From Carnegiea gigantea (lineage: Eukaryota; Streptophyta; Magnoliopsida; Caryophyllales; Cactaceae), in NCBI GenBank assembly GCA_029747015.1, contig JAKOGI010000362.1, positions 363,501-427,500 of the forward strand: DNA of 64,000 nucleotides. Reading direction: 5' to 3'. The notes beneath the pieces were generated by a model, which worked only from the letters and a program-made list of their open reading frames with translations, searched no databases and had not been told where the DNA came from. Positions 46,969-56,143 of this stretch are shown piece after piece (within the stretch, counting starts at the first letter, position 1; each line of letters opens with the position of its first letter). The position numbers and the translations under genes are program-made.

Positions 46969-48279
46969 TGTTAGGAGTTTTACTTAACCGCAAGTGCACG
47001 GCATAGCTGTAGCTAGCAACCGGCAAGTACGGGTCGAATCCACAGGGAACTTGGTTTCAACTACTAGAACTAATTGGACTAACTCAAGCTAGGCAGTTGC
47101 CGAGTGAAGTTGGTTTAACTAATTCTAACTCTATTTGGTCTAAGACAATAATGAGAAGAGAATCCTGGATTGGGGTTCACCGCACTATGACGTTCATTGG
47201 AAAATAAACTAGGTCATGCGAATCTGCCTGTAAGATAATTGAAATGGAATTATTACCGGTTTAAAGCATCTATGCCTACTTTCGAAGGTCATTAGACTGA
47301 TCAGGCTAACCTAGTTGTCTACTTTCGTGAAACTAGAATAACAAAACCACAAGATCATGTAATTTCAATTCCCAATTGCACCCCCAACTACTTTCGTGTC
47401 AGGTAATTCAATTGCTCACAAAGCTACTCTAAGTAAAGGACCTAATTTCGTTAGTCTCCTAAACCCTAATTAAGAACATGAATGAAACCCTCTCAGGCAA
47501 TTCATCGAACACCTGGCATGCTAAGTGAGAGTTCAATTATTCTTTAGGTGTAATTCACACAAACCTAGCAATAACACTCCAAATCACATCACAGGGGCTA
47601 CACCCAATCCAAGATTGAGAATTTAGCCACTAAACATAATGAAAACTAAGATTTCAATCAATAACATACACATGCCAAACAATACGAAACTCGAATTAAA
47701 GCGTAAAAGAAAAAGGGTGAAGAGAGTACCAAATCTGTAGCAACGATCTATTGAGAATAATAAATCAATCCGCTCTTGAATCTTTAATTCAATAACATTG
47801 CAAAAGCTAAAGCCTAGAAAACCTAGAAATCGCCTAATACCAGAGGGAGAAGAAAGGTAGAATAAAAACTGTCGAATCCCAATGCCGAAACACGACAAAA
47901 CAGCGACAACTAAAGTGGCACGGTCGTGCCACACGGGGGCCCCGTGCCAAATTTCTGCCGGACGAAAACGCGAAAACCTGATAAAAAGCAACCGTGCCAC
48001 ACAGCACGGCCACACCGTGCCATGTGGCACGGTCGCTGCCCGCTTGTTCTTCGCCCGGTTTATTGTGCGACGCGTCTTCTTTGCTCCTTTTCCGCCCGTA
48101 TTCGCATATCTTTTCATCCTTTTCAATAATAACTCCTGCAAATATGAAATATTATCATATGAGTGAAATCAGCACTAAAAGGGGCGAGTTTTGACCCATT
48201 CCTTGATAACATTTAACGTGAAAATGCTAAAAGGAAGGGTTAAATAGGAGGCTAAATATGACAAAATAGAGGTTTAACA
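46969..48279 (-). repeat. Element E 3' LTR
   Basis: 1311 bp, about 99 percent alike to 52780-54136 by eye outside the palindromic cluster (47915-48040). Confidence 0.92.
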
Positions 48280-50176
48280 CGCCCCCATGCTTATCTCTTG
48301 CTTGTCCCCAAGCGAGACTACGCTATGAAAGATCGGGGGGCGGTGGACCTCTAAGCACACCCTCTTCAAGGAAAGGGTGATAAGTTAATAAATCATGCTA
48401 GATCATGCATCAAAGGTAGCCAACTCAAGGTGTGAAAAGTAATTTCAACAAAACGTATGCAATGTCATCCATAAACCACTCTATCCAAATGAAACATACC
48501 AAACACCCCAATATTGAAACGCATGGTAGGACATAACTTCCCTCAACGAACGGCGAGCAAGTAAGACTGGTAGGACCTCACTTTTAGGGCAAAGTGGAGC
48601 ACTCCTCTCAATGTGTTTGAAATGTGTAACAAGGGTACGCTCAATTACTCCAACCAATCAGTCAAACTTCCATATGCTTGGTAATGTTCTCTACTCTCTA
48701 CCACGAGAATGCAATATGCAATATGTTAATCATGAGGACTTGCAATAGGGATGTAATGGGGCTAAGGTAGGGGTGAGAAGTGGAATAATTTGGGAAAGTG
48801 GAGCTATTGGTCAAAGACTAGGGAGCAAGAACACTTCCACAATTCAACATTAAGGACACAACTTCACACCATACTTGCGAATCGAGTCGCAAAGCTCGCA
48901 AAAACCTCTGAGAGGGTACCAAACAAGCTTACTGCGAAAAGTTTCCATGCTACCCATTTTATTTGCAACTGCTCATTGTTTTCTTCTCTTCTTTTTTCCC
49001 CCCCTTCTTTTTTTTTCTTTTCATTGAGAAGCAAAAACGGACGCATATGGATAGCGTTGGAGGAACAAAAACTAATTCGCGATTTCCCCAAATGAGCCAC
49101 TGATATTATACCCGAAGTGATGGTCAATTGCCCCAAACATGCCCAACTACATTGAGGAAGTGTCGCCCCACTAGACCTTGACAAGGATGAAGGAAGTATG
49201 CACAGGTCAAGTGTGTAATAAATGTGGTGCAACAACAACGACCGGGGAAAGGCTCAAAGGGCTAGCAAAGGGATAGCATGCAACAACGGGTGGCTTTCTG
49301 GCTAATGTGGCTACATGAACAAAGATCGCCTCAATCATGTCGACACATGCAATTGCTAAATGCAGTTTCAAGGAGAACAAGACCAAGTTCTAGAGATGCA
49401 TCATGGAGGAGTCACACATGAAAGAAAATGGAGACTATATGTAATGAGTAGTCATTAGGCTCAAAATCTCACAGATAAGACTACCACAGTCAAGTGACTT
49501 ACTCTAGAGTATGTCCCATTTGTCAAGTTCAATCAGGTCAAACCAAATGAATCTCAGGGGTAATTAGCATGCAACATAGGGAAAAGGGACTATGGCTGAC
49601 AAAGACAACCCAGTTTGCATAAAAAATCACACCAAGACAAGTCACACCTCAATACACAACCAAACATGATCGATCAATCATCACCCCTTTCAGTCTCATC
49701 ACAAGAGGGGTTTTCGCAAACCGTATATTTTTATTTTTTATTTTTTTTCAAAAGTAATAAAACTAGCTACTAAAGCAATAAAGTTATAAAGGATAATGAA
49801 GAGAAGGGTAAAAAATGGTACCTGGGAAGCTTACGAACGCCTGACTCGATTATTTCTTCTTTTGAATGTGAGCCCTAACCCTATATGCTCTAAACTACAT
49901 GCTCCGATAATAAAAGGGTAGAAATAACTTAGTGCAACTATATGAAGTCCTATCTAAATGATGCAAATACGAACGATGCCTAAGAGCGACAAGCTCACCC
50001 CCCCATGCTTGAAACTTTCATTGTCCTCAATGAAAAGGACGCTGAAAAAGGGGAAGGGAAGGGGGTAGAGGAAAAAAAGGGGGGGAGTGACACGTTCTCT
50101 TCTCTTTTTTTTTCTTTTTTTTCTTTTTTTTTGTAAGCAATAAATACCTTGGGTTGCCTCCCAAGAAGCGCTTGTT
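48280..50176 (-). other. Element E 3' untranslated region and polypurine tract
   Basis: It contains 'cttcttgggaggcaaccc' (50152-50170, minus), A/G-rich runs (50085-50135, 49725-49750, 48990-49020, read as purines on the minus strand), a 'ttggggacaagcaagaga' box (about 48290-48310) and the tract 'gcatgggggcg' (48280-48290) next to the LTR. No gene is supported. The part 48280-49500 is shared with element F (62877-64000). Confidence 0.7.
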
Positions 50177-50915
50177 TTAGGTCCTAAGCTTGACCGTTAC
50201 CTTGGGTTCCCCATGGCTAAAGTCAGGCATCAGTGTCGCCTGAGGAGGTCCGCCAGTAGCAGTAGTAGGCGGTGGAGGTCGGGGAGGCAGAGCAAGCGGC
50301 CGCAGATGGGATCCGCCACCCCAGTCATGAAGTTCCACTCTCACGACAGCTGAAGAAGTGGAGACGGTCGGGGCCGCAAGCGCAGAGTGTGCACCTGGGG
50401 CGGGAGGTGGTATGGGTGCTAAAAAATGAAAATCCACCTGCTCGCCACAGACGGTGAAGGACATGGTGCCCATCTGCACATCAATCACAGCCCCTGCGGT
50501 CGCGAGAAAGGGGCGACCCAAGATGAAGGGGGGCGGAAAGGCATCGTCCGTATTAAGGACGATAAAGTCACACGGGACCAGAAAATTCCCCACCTGGACC
50601 GGAACGTCCTCCAGGATGCCCACAGGACGCCTGATGGAGCAGTCCGCGAGCTGAATAGTGATGCTGGTGGGTGTGGGGTCCCATAATCGCAACTTCTTGC
50701 AGAGAGAGCGGCATGATACTCACACTAGCGCCCAGATCGCAGAGAGCTCTCTCAATCTGCACATCCCCTATACAGCAAGGGATGGAGAAGCTGCCAGGAT
50801 CCTACAGCTTGGATGGCGACCTCCTTTGCAAGAGCGCACTGTAGGAGCCGCCAATTGAAGCTATAGAAGCCTCCCTAGATGCTCCCTTCTTGGACAGGAG
50901 CTCTCGTAAAAATTT
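50177..50915 (-). pseudogene. Element E retropepsin, frameshifted, last coding domain
   Basis: After the TGA, 'KFLRELLSKKGASREASI' continues the Athila-type gag-protease linker. 'ALCDLGASVSIMPLSL' (about 50700-50750) is the protease active-site segment, with DLGAS in place of the usual D-T/S-G-A. A one-base frame change near 50690 leads to 'SITIQLADCSIRRPVGILEDVPVQVG', 'PCDFIVLNTD' and 'PFILGRPFLATAGAVIDV', the conserved protease second half. The frame ends with TAA at 50177 in 'KVTVKL', 7 bp before the 3' leader motif. There is no pol downstream. Confidence 0.85.
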
Positions 50916-52616
50916 TCATTGTGCAGGGGCACTCTGGAGAGCTTCCAAGAAGGGGCTACTGGCATAGATTCGGCGTAGGATTTCCAGAAATCGCTCGAAT
51001 CTAGGTTCAAGCTGAACGAGCTCGGACCATGCCAGTCGTTGAGGGAAAGGCACTCGAGGGTGGTAAGTGCGATCAATAGGTTGATGGCGGGTTTCCTCAA
51101 TAGGGCTCAGACCCTCATTTTTCTCCTTTCCCTCAGTTCCGGCAGAAGCAGAAATCGAAACTACCTCCTGGAGAACCATCACTGGGCTCTCTTCTAACCC
51201 CGCGCCCACAGTAGATATGGCATTGACTTGGCGGCGGGGGTTGACCTCGGTCTGGCCCGGAAGTTGTCCCTGAGATCTGGATAGGTGGCTCACCTGCTGA
51301 GCAATCTGGGCGATCTGTGTATCCATGGTTTTCTGATGGGCGGCCATGGAATCCACTCTGGAGGTCAATACCTGAATATTTTCTTTGAGAGTCTCATTTG
51401 TCGTGGTCTGGGTCGATATGAAGCGCTCCATAAGGCTCTCCAGGTGAGATGTGGGTTCAGGAGGTGGAGGAGGTGGAGTGTAGGGGGCTCGGTTGTGGAA
51501 ACCGGGTGGCTGGTTAGGGTTCTGAGGGTGAGGGTTAGGGTTTTTATAGAGGGGGTTCGGACGAGTATTCCAACCCTGGTTGTAGGAGGTGGGATGAGGG
51601 TTATTTTGAGCAGGTTGGGTGTAGGTATGATAGGCGTTGTCGTGCTCAATGCTAGAGGGGGCATTGTGGCACTCAACAGCAGTATGGCCCTGTACACCGC
51701 ATGCCTCACAAACGGCATAGATCCCCATCGCTGGCCCCGAGGAAGTGGCTGATGAGGTAGCCACTTTCTCCAAACGCTGTGCAAGGGCATCCACCCTACT
51801 CGCTAGGAGTGTCACAGCGTCAACCTGGTGCCTGCCACTTCCCCTCTGGGGGGCGGCCCTCTCACTAGACCAATGATAGTTGTTGGAAGCTATCTCTTCC
51901 AACAACGACTTTGCCGCTTCGATCGAGCCCATGAGAGCACCCCCTGCTGCAGCATCAACTGAAATCTTCACCGACCGCTCTAATCCATTGTAGAAGGTTT
52001 GGATTAGGAGCCAGTCGGGAACTCCATGGGGGCACTGGCGCTGGAGGTCCTTGAATCTCTGCCACGCCTCATATAAAGACTCACCATCCTGCTGGGCAAA
52101 GGAGGTGATGTCTGTCCTCAGCTTGGCAGTCTTGCCAGGTGGGAAGTACTTGCTGAGGAATGCTTTGGAGAGTACTTCCCACGTGGTGAACGAGTTGGGC
52201 TCCTCGTTCTGAAGCCAGTCACTGGCTCTATCCCGCAGTGAGAATGGGAAGAGTCGCAGCCGGATTGCATCAGTAGACACCCCATTTAGCTTGATGGTAT
52301 CACACTTCGCTAAGAACCTGCGAAGGTGCACGTTGGGGTTCTCCGAGGGGTGCCCGCTGAATTGCTCCCTCTCCACGAATGTGATCAGTGCGGGGTTGAG
52401 CTCGAAGTTGTTAGCCTCGATAGCGGGGCTAACGATGGAGGAGGTTACGCCCGATGCTTGTGGCAAGGCATAATCTCGCAGCACTCTTTGGCTTGGCTCG
52501 GCCATCTGTATTTGTGCTTGGTGCCTTCTCCTTTCACCGCTTTGCCTTCGAGCAGTGGCTTCGATTTCAGGGTCAAAAGGGGCAAGTGGTTGATCCCTTT
52601 GACTACGCCTGCGCAT
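50916..52616 (-). CDS. Element E Gag polyprotein (capsid and zinc knuckle)
   Basis: An open frame of 566 codons. Residues about 60-230 carry the plant retrotransposon Gag domain: 'EREQFSGHPSENPNVHLRRFL', 'RLRLFPFSLRDRASDWL', 'WEVLSKAFLSKYFPPGKTAKLR', 'SLYEAWQRFKDLQRQCPHGVP' and 'LIQTFYNGL'. A CCHC knuckle CEACGVQGHTAVEC follows near residue 300, then an Asn/Pro-rich linker, a coiled-coil-like stretch ('DSMAAHQKTMDTQIAQIAQQVS') and a basic tail. It would form virus-like particles around element RNA. The frame ends in a TGA at about 50913-50915. The translation continues past it into the protease linker, so the original product was a Gag-protease fusion. It is the longest intact frame in the window. 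Confidence 0.85.
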   Translation of the reverse strand: MRRRSQRDQPLAPFDPEIEATARRQSGERRRHQAQIQMAEPSQRVLRDYALPQASGVTSSIVSPAIEANNFELNPALITFVEREQFSGHPSENPNVHLRRFLAKCDTIKLNGVSTDAIRLRLFPFSLRDRASDWLQNEEPNSFTTWEVLSKAFLSKYFPPGKTAKLRTDITSFAQQDGESLYEAWQRFKDLQRQCPHGVPDWLLIQTFYNGLERSVKISVDAAAGGALMGSIEAAKSLLEEIASNNYHWSSERAAPQRGSGRHQVDAVTLLASRVDALAQRLEKVATSSATSSGPAMGIYAVCEACGVQGHTAVECHNAPSSIEHDNAYHTYTQPAQNNPHPTSYNQGWNTRPNPLYKNPNPHPQNPNQPPGFHNRAPYTPPPPPPEPTSHLESLMERFISTQTTTNETLKENIQVLTSRVDSMAAHQKTMDTQIAQIAQQVSHLSRSQGQLPGQTEVNPRRQVNAISTVGAGLEESPVMVLQEVVSISASAGTEGKEKNEGLSPIEETRHQPIDRTYHPRVPFPQRLAWSELVQLEPRFERFLEILRRIYASSPFLEALQSAPAQ

Positions 52617-52755
52617 ACAAAACCAACACTACAAAGGCGTAAAACAGTTTCAAGCACAATAAAGGGGAGGAGGGAAACAATGAAGGGATGAAAAGAAAAA
52701 AGAAAAAGCCTAGTCTAGAGTACGCTAATCGGTTCTAATATTGCAAGGCGCAAGT

Positions 52756-52773
52756 TCCCCGGCAACGGCGCCA
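52756..52773 (-). promoter_or_regulatory. Primer-binding site, tRNA-Asp, perfect
   Basis: The minus strand TGGCGCCGTTGCCGGGGA is an exact 18-base complement to the plant tRNA-Asp(GTC) 3' end including CCA, 6 bp after the LTR. Confidence 0.95.
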
Positions 52774-52779
52774 AAAACT

Positions 52780-54136
52780 TGTTAGGAGTTTTACTTAACC
52801 GCAAGTGCACGGCGTAGCTATAGCTAGCAACCGGCAAGTACGGGTCGAATCCACAGGGAACTTGGTTTCAACTACTAGAACTAATTGGACTAACTCAAGC
52901 TAGGCAGTTGCCGAGTGAAGTTGGTTTAACTAATTCTAACTCTATTTGGTCTAAGACAATAATGAGAAGAGAATCCTGGATTGGGGTTCACCGCACTATG
53001 ATGCTCATTGGAAAATAAACTAGGTCATGCGAATCTGCCTGTAAGATAATTGGAATGGAATTATTACCGGTTTAAAGCATCTACGCCTATTTTCGAAGGT
53101 CATTAGACTGATCAGGCTAACCTAGTTGTCTACTTTCGTGAAACTAGAATAACAAAACCACAAGATCATGTAATTTCAATTCCCAATTGCACCCCCAACT
53201 ACTTTCGTGTCAGGTAATTCAATTGCTCACAAAGCTACTCTAAGTAAAGGACCTAACTTTCGTTAGTCTCCTAAACCCTAATTAAGAACATGAATGAAAC
53301 CCTCTCAGGCAATTCATCGAACACCTGACATGCTAAGTGAGAGTTCAATTATTCTTTAGGTGTAATTCACACAAACCTAGCAATAACACTCCAAATCACA
53401 TCACAGGGGCTACACCCAATCCAAGATTGAGAATTTAGCCACTAAACATAATGAAAACTAAGATTTCAATCAATAACATACACATGCCAAACAATACGAA
53501 ACTCGAATTAAAGCGTAAAAGAAAAAGGGTGAAGAGAGTACCAAATCTGTAGCAGCGATCTATTGAGAATAATAAATCAATCCGCTCTTGAATCTTTAAT
53601 TCAATAACATTGCAAAAGCTAAAGCCTAGAAAACCTAGAAATCGCCTAATACCAGAGGGAGAAGAAAGGTAGAATAAAAACTGTCGAATCCCAATGCCGA
53701 AACACGACAAAACAGCGACAACTAAAGTGGCACGGTCGTGCCATGCGGCACGGGGGCCCCGTGCCAAATTTCTGCCGGACGAAAACGCGAAAACCTGATA
53801 AAAACAACCGTGCCACACAGCACGGCCAGGCCGTGCCAGGTGGCACGGTCGTGCCACGTGGCACGGCCACACCGTGCCATGTGGCACGGTCGCTGCCCGC
53901 TTGTTCTTCGCCCGGTTTATTGTGCGACGCGTCTTCTTTGCTCCTTTTCCTCCCGTATTCGCATATCTTTTCATCCTTTTCAATAATAACTCCTGCAAAT
54001 ATGAAATATTATCATATGAGTGAAATCAGCACTAAAAGGGGCGAGTTTTAACCCATTCCTTGATAACATTTAACGTGAAAATACTAAAAGGAAGGGTCAA
54101 ATAGGAGGCTAAATATGACAAAGTAGAGGTTTAACA
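52780..54136 (-). repeat. Element E 5' LTR
   Basis: 1357 bp. It includes a CGTGCC-rich palindromic cluster at 53725-53897 that is 46 bp longer than in the other LTR. Confidence 0.92.
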
Positions 54137-54141
54137 ACCGT
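54137..54141. repeat. Target-site duplication of element E (right)
   Basis: ACCGT, repeated at 46964-46968. Confidence 0.9.
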
Positions 54142-54513
54142 TGATGCTGCATGAAACGTACATGAGCCCTTTATTAAGCGTGATCCCTTAGGTTGATCCT
54201 CTGAGGGTGTCGCACTTTGGGAAAGAATTTTCCTTTTTGGGTGTAGCAATCTGGTGGGCTTGCCAACGTTGCCTTCTATTTTCATAGAAGAAACTTGGCG
54301 CATAAGAGGGCAATCTTGAGCGTAGTGAGGGCCATGACAAATAAAACATCCGCGGAAATTTCAGGACTTTTTACAAGGGTCTTTTGTTGATTTGTTCACG
54401 CCCACACTCACGCCAATTTCCTGTCTTACTCTTTTCTTTCCTTTTGTTTCGGGACAAGGGTTAATTTCCTGGTTCCTGACATTAAAACGTTGCATCGGTT
54501 GCTTTGATGCCTT
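54142..54513 (-). pseudogene. Element D gag remnant with zinc knuckle
   Basis: A short frame starts 'MEHKASKQPMQRF' about 40 bp after the primer site. It reaches a CCHC-type knuckle, CFICHGPHYAQDC, near 54310-54350, after one stop at 54361. The usual several hundred residues of capsid are absent, so gag carries a large internal deletion. The end of this part joins the protease at 46963 across the ACCGT duplication, and one frame is continuous there. Confidence 0.7.
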
Positions 54514-54552
54514 ATGTTCCATGTTTAATTGAATCGTAGAGCGATAAAACCC

Positions 54553-54564
54553 GCTCTGATGCCA
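54553..54564 (-). promoter_or_regulatory. Element D primer-binding site, Met-like
   Basis: The minus strand TGGCATCAGAGC, 2 bp after the LTR, differs by one base (C for T at position 4) from the initiator tRNA-Met complement seen in element C. Confidence 0.8.
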
Positions 54565-54566
54565 AC

Positions 54567-56138
54567 TGTCACGGGGTAAAATTCGGCCAACTTTTTTGCC
54601 CAGATTCACACCGTGCGGCGATCAAGTCCACGACTCAACCCAGCCTACTCATAGCCCACTTAAAGAGGTTAAATACGATTCAAGTAAATTAACACAAAGT
54701 ACACAAGACAATGATCCAACAAGGCAACACTTTTATTAATCTCACGACAAGGGAATTCCAAGGCAAATCTTTAGAATTACAACAAGTCAACTCTCAGATT
54801 TTTCCACTCAAGGAAGCATCTCACACAATACAACGCACTGCCTAGCATGCTGCCCAAAACACAAGGGCCACGTGCCCATTTATAGAGGGAAGGGGAAGAG
54901 GGCCGCCCTCACTAACACGTGAAGAGGCGTGTCTTTTCACCAAGGGGTTCGTCCCAAGAGGTGCATCTCTTCAAGAGAAACCGCTGCCCATCTTCTCCTT
55001 GCACTGCCTTGTATTCCTTGAAGAGGCACGATGAACGGGTGTGTTTCTTGACACACCAACTGCCAAGAAGTAACCGCCCTTGCCAACCGCCACCTTGTAA
55101 CCGCCGTGCCCAAAGGGCATGTCTCTTCGGCCAGCCCTCCCACGGCTGCCAAGAGATATGCGCCTACTGGGCAGGCGCCTTACCAAGGGGCGCCTTCAAG
55201 AGGCGTGTCCCTTGGGGGCATAACCACCCAGCTCGGGTGGTTGGCTAACTGGCAGCCCAGGGCATGTCCAGCTACCTCCACACCCAGTTGAGGTGGTGCC
55301 TAGCTGAGGTAGCTCCTCGAGCTACCCCGCTCGGTCGTCTTAGTCGGAAGCTCCCGTAGCTCGACCGATTAGTCCACCGTGAGCTTCTAGTTAAGGTTCT
55401 ACTCAAGTTGAGTCCCTTTAGCTCGTTTAAGCTAAGTCTATCTTAGCTGAGCCACGTAAAGTCTCCCCGAGACTTTAGCTATGACTTTGCCATGCCATAA
55501 CTTTACCGATCGCATCGGTGCAGCCTACGGAATCCATCGGTAGCTAAATCCAATCCCACATGGACTTTGACGAAGGTTCTATCCGTTGTCTTCCACTGAG
55601 TAATCCAACCCAGTATGCTGTGTACGTATCTCGGTCCATTCCAAGGGTATGACTAGCATTATTCATACCACCATAGGTACTGGACAATGTTGCACATCAC
55701 CCAAGTTCGTACCACCATAGGTACTGGACATCGCCGCACAATGCCTAAGTTTGTACCACCATAGGTACTGGACGTTGTCACGCAACGCCCGAGCTTATTG
55801 TGCCTAGCACCACCATAGGTGCTTGGTGTCGTTGCACAACACCGATGGTCATTTTATTCATGCCCCAAGGACAAACGTTCACTCGTTGTCCTGTCGAGGA
55901 ATCCACCACGACAATGCTCCGTGTGACCTAGTCACAATCGAGAGCTATCCCGCATGACCCCGTCAAGACCAAGGGATATGTCCTGCATGACCCAGTCATG
56001 ACTCACAGACAAAACCAATTGCATTGGCAAGTTGGGCACACGAATGACCAAGAAGTAACCACCCCGTTCTTGTCAAGACCCAGTCACGACAAGCAAGGTG
56101 GCATGCTAAGCCGCGATCGACTAGCGAGAGGTCTTACA
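54567..56138 (-). repeat. Element D 5' LTR
   Basis: 1572 bp direct repeat of 42053-43624. It contains four 'accaccataggt' repeat units (55662-55850) and a TATA-like 'tataaatg' on the minus strand (54877-54884). Confidence 0.92.
55662..55850. repeat. Tandem repeat of ~44 bp units in D 5' LTR
   Basis: The same four units as 43148-43330, with substitutions, so the array predates insertion of D. Confidence 0.85.
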
Positions 56139-56143
56139 CCTGG
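56139..56143. repeat. Target-site duplication of element D (right)
   Basis: CCTGG, repeated at 42048-42052. Confidence 0.9.

Larger units (their letters stand above)
46969..54136 (-). mobile_element. Element E: non-autonomous gag-protease LTR retrotransposon nested in D
   Basis: LTRs are 46969-48279 (1311 bp) and 52780-54136 (1357 bp), with termini TGTTAG...TTTAACA. They are flanked by ACCGT at 46964-46968 and 54137-54141. The LTRs are nearly identical apart from a 46 bp indel. The internal part encodes Gag and an aspartic protease only. It then passes directly to the 3' non-coding motif 'cttgggaggcaaccc' that in Athila/Tat-type elements follows the coding region. RT, RNase H and integrase are absent. 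The insertion is younger than D because it lies inside D and its LTRs are more alike. Confidence 0.9.
42053..56138 (-). mobile_element. Element D: Ty3 chromovirus (Galadriel/Reina-like), host to element E
   Basis: Equal 1572 bp LTRs (42053-43624 and 54567-56138) start TGTCAC and end TTACA in plus. They are flanked by the 5 bp duplication CCTGG (42048-42052 and 56139-56143). Minus-strand contents are a Met-type primer site, a shortened gag, then protease, RT, RNase H, integrase and chromodomain. Element E interrupts it at the gag/protease junction. Without E it would be 6.9 kb. The LTRs differ by many substitutions. Lineage within chromoviruses is uncertain. Confidence 0.9.

Noticed and set aside
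51510..51560. Telomere-like 'gagggttagggttt' string
   Set aside because: It is only about two units and codes for the Asn/Pro-rich linker of element E Gag on the minus strand.
52756..52773. tRNA-Asp gene fragment
   Set aside because: Only 18 bp match and they adjoin an LTR, which identifies a primer-binding site, not a tRNA gene. The same holds at 12583 and 26734.
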